Below, piece after piece: positions 35,186-45,700 of a stretch of 64,000 bases of DNA. Below the pieces are notes generated by a model, which was not told the DNA's origin, did no database searches, and worked only from the letters and a program-made list of their open reading frames with translations. This DNA comes from Gammaproteobacteria bacterium (lineage in GTDB: Bacteria; Pseudomonadota; Gammaproteobacteria; Competibacterales; Competibacteraceae). The position numbers and the translations under genes are program-made. The first letter of the stretch is position 1. Every line of letters starts with the position of its first letter. The stretch covers positions 1 to 64,000 of the forward strand of contig JACKNF010000010.1 of NCBI GenBank assembly GCA_024234995.1. Direction: 5' to 3'.

Positions 35186-38100
35186 ATGTCTTTCAAGATG
35201 GTGCCTAGATCGATCAGTGGCGTAGCAATAGGGATTTTGCTCCTGCTAAATCTATCCGCAGCGGCTCAAGGGCTCAATCCCCCGCTTAGCGTACGGATCG
35301 ATGCGCCTTCACCGGGTAGTTACCAGTCCCTCGCCGATCCGCTTCCGGTCAGGATAACCGCCACCAGCGATGTCGACATTGCTTCAGTCCTGGTCGCGTT
35401 CGATAGCAACGGTAACGGCGTTATTGAGGCGCCTGACGAAGTTCGTCAGGCCCTCCCGCAAACGGCTTCACATACCTTTTTGGCGACCTTTGAGCACTTA
35501 TCCGGCTCATCGGGAATCCGTGCTATTCAGGCCATCGCCGCAGATTCATCCCTGCACACCGCCAGCACGGTCAGTCGAATCGCGTTGTCTCCTCAAGAGT
35601 CACCGCCGATCGGGGTCTCCCGGCCTTTCGAAATGATTTTCGGCATGGGCGAGATAACCGCCGTGGCGGTCTCGCCAGATGGGACGCGCGCCTTGCTCGG
35701 TGGCGGCCAGGGTTTCGCCGTGTTGATCGATCTACCTTCAGGCCACATCGTGCGGCATTTGTTTGGTCACACGGAGGCCATAACCTCGGCGGCGTTCGCT
35801 CACAACGAACCCCTTGCGGTCACGGCCAGCAAGGATGGCAAGGCACTGCTATGGGATACGGCAACGGGCAGTTTGCGACGTATCTTTACGCATCTTTACG
35901 GAAACGGGTTGCCAGAAATCAATGCGGTGGCGTTCTCTCCAGACGACACTCAGCTTTTAACAGGAACTAAACGTGCTAACAGTAGTACACCACCTTTAGC
36001 TTGGCTCTGGGAGATTGATAGCGGTCAACTAATCCATCATTTTACCGGGCATGGTGGACATGTGCTGGCAGTGACGTTCTCACCAGATGGTCAACGGGTT
36101 GCCACCGGGAGTGCCGACCAAACGGTCCGGTTGTGGGAGACCGCCACGGGCAATCCCATCAGCACTTTTTCAGGCCATACCCGTTCAGTGCAAGCCGTCG
36201 CTTTTTCTCCTTCAGGCACGCAACTCCTGACTGGAGGAAGCGACAACACCGTACGATTATATGATGTAGCTACGGGGGCATTTAAATTATTAACTGGACA
36301 TGGAGGCAATATTAACGCGGTTGCTTTTTCTCCCGACGGTGCTCTTGCCGCGACCGCGAGTGCCGACGACACAATCCGTCTGTGGGATACCACTGATGGC
36401 AGGGAATTACAGGTTTTTGAAGGGCATGAGGACGATGTGTTGGCGCTGGCTTTTGTTTCTGGCGTCGGCCCCCGGCAACTGCTCAGCAGCAGCGCCGACG
36501 GCACTGCGCGTTTGTGGGATATCACTCTTAATGCAACCACTCTGACCTATACCGAACATACCGCAGCCATCAACGCGGTGGTGGCGGGTCTCCTGCCGGA
36601 TGGCACCGAAGTGAGGTTGACGGGCAGTGCCGACGGTACGGCCCGGCTGTGGCATGCGGCGAGCGGCGTTACTCTTCGAACCTTTCCCGGACATCCGACA
36701 GCCGTCACGGCTGTCGCGATATCGCCTGACGGTACCCGTGTCCTCACCGGCACCACCGGTTCTCGAGATCGAAGGATTCGCCTTTGGGATACGGCAACGG
36801 ATGTGCCAATTTATGAATTCCCGAAGGAAGACGGAGAAATTCGCGCCATTGGATTTTCCGCCGATGGCACGCGAGTACTTAGTGGTACGGCTACCGGTAC
36901 CGTGAAAATCTGGGATTTGACCACCAATCCTCCAAGTCCGGTTTCGACGTTAACGCTCCCCGGAGGAACGGTTCAAGTCATGGCATTTTCTCCCGATGGA
37001 ACTCTGGTACTAAGAGATGGATCACCGGATCCAAGCAATAGTCGGTTCAAGCCCGTCACGCTTTGGCGTCTAAATACCGATCCAGTCCTACTACTGCGGA
37101 CATTTACCGGTCATCGCGGTTCCTTATTAGCCGCCACTTTTTCTGAGAATGGCACTTATGTGCTGACCGGTGGTCAAGATTCGACTGCCCGTATCTGGGA
37201 GGTGGCGTCCGGTGCCGAACGCGCTTTGCTCAATCGGAGTAGCGTTAAGGCCGTGGCTTTTGCGCCAGATGACAACCAGATGTTAACCGCCGACATAACT
37301 GGAGTCATCGAGCTATGGGATACCGCTTCTGGAAATCGAATCAACCAATTTAAAGAACATACCGGCATAGTGAACGCCGTGGCCTTCTCCAGGGACAGCC
37401 ATCAGGTTTTATCCGTCGGCGCCGATGGCATGGCGCGCGCGCGCCCAGCTGATGCCGGTATGACCTCGTTGATCTTTGAGGGCGGAGATATCACAGGGAT
37501 TACCGCCATCGGACTTCCGTCCGATGGCGATCAGATCGCCACCAGTAGCTGGAATAATGTCATTGTTCGATTGTGGAATCGAGCGAATGGCGAGCAATTA
37601 AAGACCTTGCGAGGTCATCAGGTGAGCAATACTTCTGCCACAACACGTGTTGACAGCATAGATTTCTCGCTCGACGGCACCCGAATATTAACTGGCAGCG
37701 GCGATGGTACAGCCCGAGTTTGGGATCGCGGCAGCGGAACGACACTACACACTGTCATCGTACCGGGCAACAACCCGATTATCAGCACAGTGAATTTTGC
37801 GCCGGATGGCGCGAGCTTTCTGACCGGTGACAACAAAAACGGCCTCTATCAATGGGCGACCACTGGAGGCGAGACGCCGCTTGCTCCATTTACGGGCCAT
37901 ACAGGGACAGGGGGAATCAATGCGGCCGTCTTTTCCTTGCCGGGAGGCGCCCAAGTGCTTTCTGGGGGTAGCCAAGATCATGTGGCCCTGCTTTGGGATA
38001 CGGCAACCACGACGCAGCAAGCCAGCTTCGGCCATACAAGCGCTGTGACCGCAGTAGCCTTCTCCCCGGATGGTACGCGCCTATTAACGGGTAGCGACGA

Positions 38101-39358
38101 CGGCACCGCTCAGTTGTGGGATCCATCGGCGCCTACATCTCCCCTGCAGAGAGTTTACTACGGCACGCCGCGGACGGGAGGGAGTACCAATCCAGTTGCG
38201 TTTAACTCAGTAGCTTTCGCCCCTGACAGCCGTCAGTTTCTAACCAACAGTGCCGATGGTACGGCTCGATTATGGGATGAGCAGGGTCGTTTGCTGCGAC
38301 CCTTCGAGCATTATGGACCTAACGCAGCTGGATCGACCCCGAAGTCAGCCAAGATGTCCGGCGACGGGCAGTGGGTACTGACCAACGATGGCTCCAACGC
38401 CGCACGCTTGTGGAGTAGCGCGACTTGGCCAATACAGCAGACGATAACCGAGGATGGAGGTATTCAGGGGATCGCCTCAGCCGCCCATAGCGGTCAGATT
38501 CTTACTGCGACATGCAAAGGAAGTGGGGGGATTGGCGGCTCCACACAAGGTAGCGTGCATGTGTGGAACACAGCTGGGGAGCTGTTACAGGCACTGTATG
38601 AAAATTCCCCTGACTGCCCAAGAGCGGTTGCTCTCTCGCCAGATGATGCTCTGGTACTAACAAATTACGGTAATGCAATCCGGCTGTGGGATAAGGGTAG
38701 TGGCAACAAAGTACGGGATTTTCCAATTCGCGAGTATGCGGTATACGCTTTTACCTTCTCGCCCACCGGTGCCTGGATAGCGACCGGTAGTCAGGAGATC
38801 AATCCCGTTTCTTGTTCTCAAAACTGTGGATCGGTCAAACTCTATGACGCCATAACCGGCATCCAGCAACACCTTTTCCAACACCCCGTTGGCGTCCGGG
38901 CGATTGCTTTTTCGCCCGATGGTAGCCAGTTGCTGACAGGGAGTGGAGATCGACTGGCGCGGCTTTGGAATATAGCGGGCGAGACGGTGATGCAGACCTT
39001 CGTCGGCCATGCCGGGCTCATTACCAGCGTGGCTTTTTCCCCCGACCCGAGCCGACGCTGGGTCCTGACTGGCAGCCAAGACCAAACCGCGCTTTTATGG
39101 GATGCCGATACCGGGACGCCCTTGCGAATATTTCTCCATCCATCCGCTTTGGAGACCGTGGCGTTCGACCCTAGCGGCGATCGCGTGGTCACGACGGCTG
39201 GCCAAACGGCATACGTATGGGATACTGCGAGTGGTGCGTTGCTCGGCGCCGTGGGTCACAAGCTCGGCATTAATGCCGCGATTTTCTCGGCTGACGGCGC
39301 ACGACTGCTCACCGGCGGCGATGATGGAACCGCGCAAGTATGGGCGGTGAGACCGTAA
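35186..39358 (+). CDS. Exported WD40-repeat protein, 28 repeats
   Basis: A 1,390-residue protein started after GAGGGAGTGAGCC. It has a signal peptide (GVAIGILLLLNLSAAAQG), then an Ig/cadherin-like domain (about 35-140) containing a Ca-loop-like D-S-N-G-N-G segment. It continues with WD40 repeats to the C-terminus. I count 28 units of the type VTAVAFSPDGTR-LLTGS-DGTARLWD, enough for four seven-bladed propellers, with some degenerate repeats in the middle. No catalytic domain is seen. Secreted multi-propeller proteins of this sort are most easily read as binding scaffolds. The next gene encodes a shorter paralogue with the same N-terminal domain. Confidence 0.85.
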   Translation: MSFKMVPRSISGVAIGILLLLNLSAAAQGLNPPLSVRIDAPSPGSYQSLADPLPVRITATSDVDIASVLVAFDSNGNGVIEAPDEVRQALPQTASHTFLATFEHLSGSSGIRAIQAIAADSSLHTASTVSRIALSPQESPPIGVSRPFEMIFGMGEITAVAVSPDGTRALLGGGQGFAVLIDLPSGHIVRHLFGHTEAITSAAFAHNEPLAVTASKDGKALLWDTATGSLRRIFTHLYGNGLPEINAVAFSPDDTQLLTGTKRANSSTPPLAWLWEIDSGQLIHHFTGHGGHVLAVTFSPDGQRVATGSADQTVRLWETATGNPISTFSGHTRSVQAVAFSPSGTQLLTGGSDNTVRLYDVATGAFKLLTGHGGNINAVAFSPDGALAATASADDTIRLWDTTDGRELQVFEGHEDDVLALAFVSGVGPRQLLSSSADGTARLWDITLNATTLTYTEHTAAINAVVAGLLPDGTEVRLTGSADGTARLWHAASGVTLRTFPGHPTAVTAVAISPDGTRVLTGTTGSRDRRIRLWDTATDVPIYEFPKEDGEIRAIGFSADGTRVLSGTATGTVKIWDLTTNPPSPVSTLTLPGGTVQVMAFSPDGTLVLRDGSPDPSNSRFKPVTLWRLNTDPVLLLRTFTGHRGSLLAATFSENGTYVLTGGQDSTARIWEVASGAERALLNRSSVKAVAFAPDDNQMLTADITGVIELWDTASGNRINQFKEHTGIVNAVAFSRDSHQVLSVGADGMARARPADAGMTSLIFEGGDITGITAIGLPSDGDQIATSSWNNVIVRLWNRANGEQLKTLRGHQVSNTSATTRVDSIDFSLDGTRILTGSGDGTARVWDRGSGTTLHTVIVPGNNPIISTVNFAPDGASFLTGDNKNGLYQWATTGGETPLAPFTGHTGTGGINAAVFSLPGGAQVLSGGSQDHVALLWDTATTTQQASFGHTSAVTAVAFSPDGTRLLTGSDDGTAQLWDPSAPTSPLQRVYYGTPRTGGSTNPVAFNSVAFAPDSRQFLTNSADGTARLWDEQGRLLRPFEHYGPNAAGSTPKSAKMSGDGQWVLTNDGSNAARLWSSATWPIQQTITEDGGIQGIASAAHSGQILTATCKGSGGIGGSTQGSVHVWNTAGELLQALYENSPDCPRAVALSPDDALVLTNYGNAIRLWDKGSGNKVRDFPIREYAVYAFTFSPTGAWIATGSQEINPVSCSQNCGSVKLYDAITGIQQHLFQHPVGVRAIAFSPDGSQLLTGSGDRLARLWNIAGETVMQTFVGHAGLITSVAFSPDPSRRWVLTGSQDQTALLWDADTGTPLRIFLHPSALETVAFDPSGDRVVTTAGQTAYVWDTASGALLGAVGHKLGINAAIFSADGARLLTGGDDGTAQVWAVRP

Positions 39359-39415
39359 CGTAGAATTATTCTTGCCGCCACTCGCCAGGTTAACTGCTTG
39401 GCAAAGGAGAACGTC

Positions 39416-42400
39416 ATGTTGCAAGGCATGATAACGGTGCGACGATTCGTATGGATGCTGTCGATATCGCTTTTCTCGATGGGCTTCGCGGTTGCCCAGG
39501 GCGCTGATGATCACCCACCATTGGTCAGCATTGAGATACCTCGCCTCGGCACACGGGTCCCCGTCAACGATTCCCTGTCCGTCACGGTCAAGGCCAGCGA
39601 CACGGGTGCGATTCGCTCGGTGGTGGTTGTGTTGGATGCTGACGGGGATGGCGTTGCCCAAGGGGCCAACGAGAAGATTCAAGCCACGGCCATGGGGGAG
39701 AATACCTTTACCGCCACCTTCGGCAACCTCACCGGTCCAAGCGGGATGCGTGTCGTCCAGGCCCTGGCGGCAGACGATCGCGTCAATGTCGGAACGGCGG
39801 TGACCGCCATATTCGTCGGCACGGGCGGTACCTTGTTGCCAGCCCCGCCACCGGGCGTGTCCGTTCCCTTCGAGGCGCTGATGGGTTTGGGTGCGATCAC
39901 GGCAGTCGCGGTATCCCCGGATGGGCAAAAGGCGCTGTTGGGCGGCAGCAGCGGTTACGCCAGCCTGGTGAATCTGACCACGGGCGCCCTCGAACAACGC
40001 CTGTACGGGCATACCGACGCCATTACCGCCGTGGCCTTTACTGAATCGGGTGAGCGGGTTCTGACCGGGAGCCTGGACGCAACGGCACGCTTATGGGACG
40101 CCGCAACTGGAACCCTGCTACGCATGTTCGATCATCATGACGGCGGGCGCTCCTTTCAGGTGACCGACCTGGCGCTCTCGGCGGATGGTACGCAGATGCT
40201 GGTCGCGACTGTGGCGTCGGTCATGGCTGGGGAGGCGGACTATCCCGCTTGGCTTTGGGATACCGTCACCGGCGCTCGTTTGCAGCGGTTCACCGGCCAC
40301 GAGGCCCCGATGACCGCCGTGGCTTTCTTCACGCCGGGCTCTTCCAGTGCGCGGGTGCTGACCGCCAGCCTGGATAAGACCGTGCGTGTTTGGAATGCCG
40401 ACACGGGCCAGTTGCTGGACACCTTGCGAGGACACAGCCGTGGGATCCTCGCGTTAGCCGTGGCGCCCGATGGTGGCCAAATTTTGACCGGTAGCGCGGA
40501 TACCACAGCCCGGCTTTGGGATGTCGCGACGGGCGTTTCTCAACCCTTGCTCGGCCATACCCGAGCGGTGACCACCGTCGCCTTTTCGCCGGATGGCGAC
40601 CGTCTTCTCACGGGCAGTGAAGATGGTACGGCACGTCTGTGGGACCGTGTCAGCCGCCAGCGCCTGCAAACCCTGCAAGGACACCGCCAAGCCATGCTTG
40701 CGGCCGTTTTCGTGCCGCCAGGCGGCCATCACGTGCTGACCGGAAGCCGGGATGGGACGGCACGGCTGTGGGATAGCGAGACGGGCACGACCCAAAGGCT
40801 GTGGGTGGGCGGGCACGCGGACGGGATATCTTCATTGGCGTTGTCTCCCAGCGGCAGCGAAGTGGTGACCGGAAGCTGGGACGGCACGGTTCAGCTCTGG
40901 GACAGCGTCACGGGAGCGAACTTGCGGACGTTAGCTGGACCCACGACGCAAGTTAACGCCGTGGCGTATTTTGTCGGTCCGACGGGCGCCCGCGTGCTGA
41001 CCGGCAGCGCCGACGGCACGGCACGACTTTGGGATCGCACTACCGGTGAACTGCTGGCAACTTTCCCCGGCCCGGTATCCTCCGCGCCCGTGTTGGCGGT
41101 CGCCTTCTCTCCGGATGGCGCCCAGGTGCTGACCGGCCATGGCGCGGGCGATCCGGTCGCCCGCTTGTGGGACGTGGCGACCGAAGAAAATGTGTGGACC
41201 TTCGCCGACCACCATACCGAAGGGGTCACTGCCGTGGCATTTGCCTCGGACGGCACGCGAATCCTGACCGGCAGCGAGGACGCCAGCGCCGTGCTGTGGG
41301 ATGCCCACAGCGGAAATCAGATCGCCACCTTCGGCGGGCATGACGGCCCCGTTACGGCCGTTGCTTTTGCGCCGGGCGATAGCCGGGTGGTGACGGCCAG
41401 CCGGGATGGCGCGGTGCGACTCTGGCCGGCGGGGGCGAGCGCCACGCCGGAACAGATCTTGACCGGAACGGGGGATTTTCCCGCCGCCGTCACCTCGGTT
41501 GCCTTTGCGCCGGACGGGCAGCGGCTGGTCACGGGACACCAGGACGATCGGGCGCGATTGTGGCAGATCGATACCGGCGAGCTCCTGCGCGTTTTCGAGG
41601 GCCATCGCGCCGCCGTCACGGCGGTGGCGTTCACCCCTGATGGCGCGCGGATCGCCACGGCGGGGGGGCGCGGCGATAACACCGTGCGGCTCTGGAACGC
41701 CACGACCCCGCGACCCTCGCACACCCTCAGCGGCCATGCTCGGGGGGTGACCGCAGTGGCCTTTTCCGCCGATGGGGCGCAAGTCGTCACCGGTAGCCTG
41801 GATGCCACCGTGCGCCGCTGGCGGACCGCGTCGGGTGCCGCACTGGGGACACCATTGGTCCATCAGGAGGCCGTCACCGCCGTGGCCGTCTCGCCCGTGG
41901 CCGACCTGATCTTAACCGGCGCGGGCACCGTCCTGCGGTTATGGGAGGGGGCAAACGGTCGTTTCCTGACCCGACTGCCGGGCCAGCGGCTCTCGGTAAA
42001 CGGGCTGACCTTCTCCGCGGACGGCGCCTGGATCATCACTGCGGGCCAGGACCAACATCCCGCGCTTTGTCGAACCGACTGCGCGTCGATCCAACGCTGG
42101 GACGCCGCGACTCGCCAGCTCGGCGACACGGTCACGCAGACCGCCGAGATCACCGCCCTGGCGGTGATGCCACCGGCCGGGGAGCAACTCATCACGGGCG
42201 GCAGAGATGGGAGCATACGGTTGTGGGACGCGGCGGCGGGAACCCCGCGCCGCCAGATCGCCGCTCATGCTGGGCCGGTAACCGCGATTGCGGTGTCCCC
42301 TGACGGCGCTTGGTTGCTCAGCGCCAGCTATGATCGAACCGCCCGCTTGTGGGATGCGGCGACCGGCGAACTTCTGCATGTATTCAGTCATCCAGCGGAA

Positions 42401-42610
42401 GTGACCGGGGTGACCTTCACGCTGCCGCTCGGCCGGTGGATCGTGACCGCGGCGGGGCAGGTGGCGTATGTATGGGATGCCACGACCGGGCAGCTCCTTT
42501 TTGCCGTCGGTCATGGCGACCAGATCAGTGCCGTGGCCACGGCACCGGCCGGCGACCGGTTGCTTACCGGCAGTGGGGATCGAACGGCGCGGTTGTGGCT
42601 GCTGGAGTAA
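39416..42610 (+). CDS. Exported WD40-repeat protein, 21 repeats
   Basis: About 1,064 residues from the ATG at 39416, chosen because AGGAGA ends 5 bases upstream; an in-frame start at 39398 has no ribosome site. Signal peptide LSISLFSMGFAVAQG, an Ig-like domain with a D-x-D-G-D-G loop (DADGDGVAQGANE), then 21 WD40 units to the end, matching three seven-bladed propellers. It is a paralogue of the preceding 28-repeat protein with better conserved repeats and higher GC content. A long minus-strand frame over the same DNA is a shadow created by the repeats. Role: probably extracellular or periplasmic protein-protein binding. Confidence 0.85.
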   Translation: MLQGMITVRRFVWMLSISLFSMGFAVAQGADDHPPLVSIEIPRLGTRVPVNDSLSVTVKASDTGAIRSVVVVLDADGDGVAQGANEKIQATAMGENTFTATFGNLTGPSGMRVVQALAADDRVNVGTAVTAIFVGTGGTLLPAPPPGVSVPFEALMGLGAITAVAVSPDGQKALLGGSSGYASLVNLTTGALEQRLYGHTDAITAVAFTESGERVLTGSLDATARLWDAATGTLLRMFDHHDGGRSFQVTDLALSADGTQMLVATVASVMAGEADYPAWLWDTVTGARLQRFTGHEAPMTAVAFFTPGSSSARVLTASLDKTVRVWNADTGQLLDTLRGHSRGILALAVAPDGGQILTGSADTTARLWDVATGVSQPLLGHTRAVTTVAFSPDGDRLLTGSEDGTARLWDRVSRQRLQTLQGHRQAMLAAVFVPPGGHHVLTGSRDGTARLWDSETGTTQRLWVGGHADGISSLALSPSGSEVVTGSWDGTVQLWDSVTGANLRTLAGPTTQVNAVAYFVGPTGARVLTGSADGTARLWDRTTGELLATFPGPVSSAPVLAVAFSPDGAQVLTGHGAGDPVARLWDVATEENVWTFADHHTEGVTAVAFASDGTRILTGSEDASAVLWDAHSGNQIATFGGHDGPVTAVAFAPGDSRVVTASRDGAVRLWPAGASATPEQILTGTGDFPAAVTSVAFAPDGQRLVTGHQDDRARLWQIDTGELLRVFEGHRAAVTAVAFTPDGARIATAGGRGDNTVRLWNATTPRPSHTLSGHARGVTAVAFSADGAQVVTGSLDATVRRWRTASGAALGTPLVHQEAVTAVAVSPVADLILTGAGTVLRLWEGANGRFLTRLPGQRLSVNGLTFSADGAWIITAGQDQHPALCRTDCASIQRWDAATRQLGDTVTQTAEITALAVMPPAGEQLITGGRDGSIRLWDAAAGTPRRQIAAHAGPVTAIAVSPDGAWLLSASYDRTARLWDAATGELLHVFSHPAEVTGVTFTLPLGRWIVTAAGQVAYVWDATTGQLLFAVGHGDQISAVATAPAGDRLLTGSGDRTARLWLLE

Positions 42611-42706
42611 TAGAGCACGACGGGTGATTGGGTTCGATACCAACGAGCTCGCGGCTGGCCCACTGTCCGCAAGCGGCACAGCAGGATGACGAACGGGAGA
42701 GAGCAC

Positions 42707-45700
42707 ATGCACGGTCGGGTGAAAAGCGGTTGGTCGCGAACGCGGAGGGACTGCCCACTCATTGGCTGGAGCCTGTTGGTGGTATTGTTCTGGCTCAGCG
42801 CTGTGGTTTGGGCCCAACCCGCTGGTCCCGATAGCGTACCGCCTCAGGTGGTCGGCGCCTCGCCGGCGGATGGCATGCGCCAAGTCGCCATCGATACGGC
42901 GATTACCCTGGAGTTCAGCGAGCCGCTCCGCGCCGGTGTCGGCAGTTTTGAACTGCGCGACGACAACGAGCAAACGATCGCAGGCGCGCTCCACTTTTCG
43001 CCCGACGGTCAGGCCATTACCTTCACTCCCCAGCACCGACTGCACTTCGGCAAAAACTACCACTACCGCCTGCAAGGCGTTCAGGATCGCTCCGGCGAAC
43101 CGCTGCCAGACCCCGGCTTCGAGGCCCGCTTCGATACCTTTACACCCTCCGTAATCAGCACGCTGCAGCCCGGCGATTCCAACACCACCCTGGAATCAGC
43201 CAATAGCATTGCCTACGATCCGATCACCAAGACCGTGCTACTCGCCAACGGGAAGCGCATTAACGGCTATCCTCACAGTACCGGTCTGCTGCTGGTCGAT
43301 GTTTCTTTCCCGCCCTATCCGGTCCAGCTCGGCACCGAGCAGATCACGGCCGGCTTGGCTTACGACGTGGCCTTGGTGCCCGACGTCCAAATTAGCCCTC
43401 GGCCGTGCACGGCTTGTCAGCCCAGCAACCCCCCCATAGTGGACCCACTGACGGGCAATCTGGCCCTCGTGGTCAGCGGTAGCACCGAGATTTTCAGCAA
43501 CCTGCGGATCTACCACTTGGATCCAGTGGCCAATCCCCCGTATATGGGTGCTCAACTGCTGACCACCCCATCTGGAGGTAGCCCTCTCCCGCCCATTCCA
43601 GCCGCTTCGGGAATCCCGGTGGCGGTGGCCACGAGCAACGTGTGCCACCCTGCGGCACCGGGGGACTCCTGTGTGGCCTACGTGGCGACAACGCCCCTGG
43701 GTATTCAGGCCATCGATATTCCCCGCGCCATCCCCCGCCAACGCACCCTCACCAACGGGGGTAGAGAACCACTAGCACCCATCAGAGACACGTTCGAGGG
43801 CAATTTTCGGGCAGTCGACTTTATGGCGGGTCGAGTGCTCGCCATCGGTAACCTGAGCGGCGCGGGTGGCTCGGGACTGACCATGCTCACCCCGGATCTG
43901 GTCAGCTACATGGAACTACCGCTCGCGGGTGCCAATCGGGTCACCGGGGTAGAGGGCTTTTCTGCCGCTCTCGATAGCGACGGCGATGGCAGCCTGGATG
44001 CCATCGCGACCTTCCAGCTCGCGCTGGTCGGTGCCGATCCAGGGGTCCATGTCATGGCCTGTGACAACGCCTCTCTCGCTTGTCCGCTTCTGGGTACCCT
44101 ATCCACGGCCGTCCAGGATAATCCCGTATCGGTTTATGAGATCACGGTCGATCGGGCGGCCAAACTCGCCTATCTCAGCACCCACGGATCGACTCTTTTG
44201 ATCGCCGACCTTGAAGGGCTGTTCGATTCCCAGGGTCATTTTGTGCAAGGTACGGCCAGTTGCGCGGGTCAGCTCTGTCTGGATCGCGATGGCGACCACA
44301 CCGACGATCGGATCTTGGGGATCATCAATCTTGCGGAACCGGGTGCTGTCGTGCGCAAGACGGCGCTCGATCCCCAGCGCGGGCTGCTGTATTTGGCCAA
44401 CGACGAAGCTGGCTTGGCCATCGTTCGGGTCCAGCCCGTGCAAGCATTCTTTAACCGAGACCGCGCCGTGCTTAGCGCGGGCCGTCAATTCCGTTCCACG
44501 GATCGCGTGCGCGTGGATGAAGACGTATATCTCTTCGACCGGGATGACAATCCCTTCTGTTTGACCATCGATTCGCTCGCACCGCCCGGAACCACGCTGC
44601 GTTATGAAATCCACGAACAGCCGATGGTCGATCCCACCCAGCCGGGGGGCGCCGTGCCCGGCAGCCCCATCCTTGGCTCCGGCCCGCACGATTTCGCTGG
44701 TGAGCTGTCGGCGCCGAGTCGGGAAATCTGCCTGACCGTCAATCGGGCGGCCTTTCCGACTTTCTTCGGCAGCCGCGTGCCGATCGTCATTACGGACCGC
44801 GGCGGCGATCTCGTGCAGGAATTGAGCGTCACCCTGAAACCGGCGCGTATCGACGGTCCCTCCCTTCTGACCTTGACGACGCAGGTGGATCGCATCAACC
44901 AGGAGCTCTGTCCGGGCTCCGCCCGCTTCACCTTCACTCTGACACTGGCGGCGCAGGTCACCTTGGAAATCAATGGCCATGTGGTGGACGATTTCGGCGA
45001 TGTGGATGGTCAGCCCATCGGCTCACCGTTCGCCGATATTCCCTATCCCGCCGGCACGCATACCGTCACGTTATTTGCCGATAACCTGCCACCCGGCGAG
45101 AACCCCTATCAACTCAAGGCCGCTCGGATCGCCGGCTATCCCGGCGAAACCCTGGAGGACAGCGGCACGCTCGTGCATGAGACGGAAAGCCATGCCAGTC
45201 TGCCCATCGGCCATACCATGATCAAAGGCGTCGATCTCTGGGACGGCCATCTCACTCACTCCAGCCAGGACGTGATGATCCCCGGCCGGGGGTTGTCGCT
45301 CGATTTCACGCGAACTTATAGCAGCTCCGGTGATTCAAGCGCGGGTCCGCTCGGCGCGGGCTGGACGCACAGCTATAACGTCCGCCTGATCAAGGATCGG
45401 TGCGGCCGATTTGTGGTGATCGGCGGCGAGGGCAGCGGCAATGCCTTTCGGTACGACGGCGCCCAGTTCCATCCGCAGATCGGCTACCACTCGACCCTGA
45501 TTCGGGATCCGAATGAGCCCTCCCGATTCGACTTTTTCACCAAGGCGCATATTCGCTACCACTTTCAGTACGAGCCAGCGTTGCCGGGCGAGGTCTACAC
45601 GCTGCGTTTTATCGAAGAGCCGAACGGCAACCGGGTGACCTTAAGCTACGACGAACCACCGCCGGTGGGCGATAACGATCCCGCCACCCTGGATATGGTC

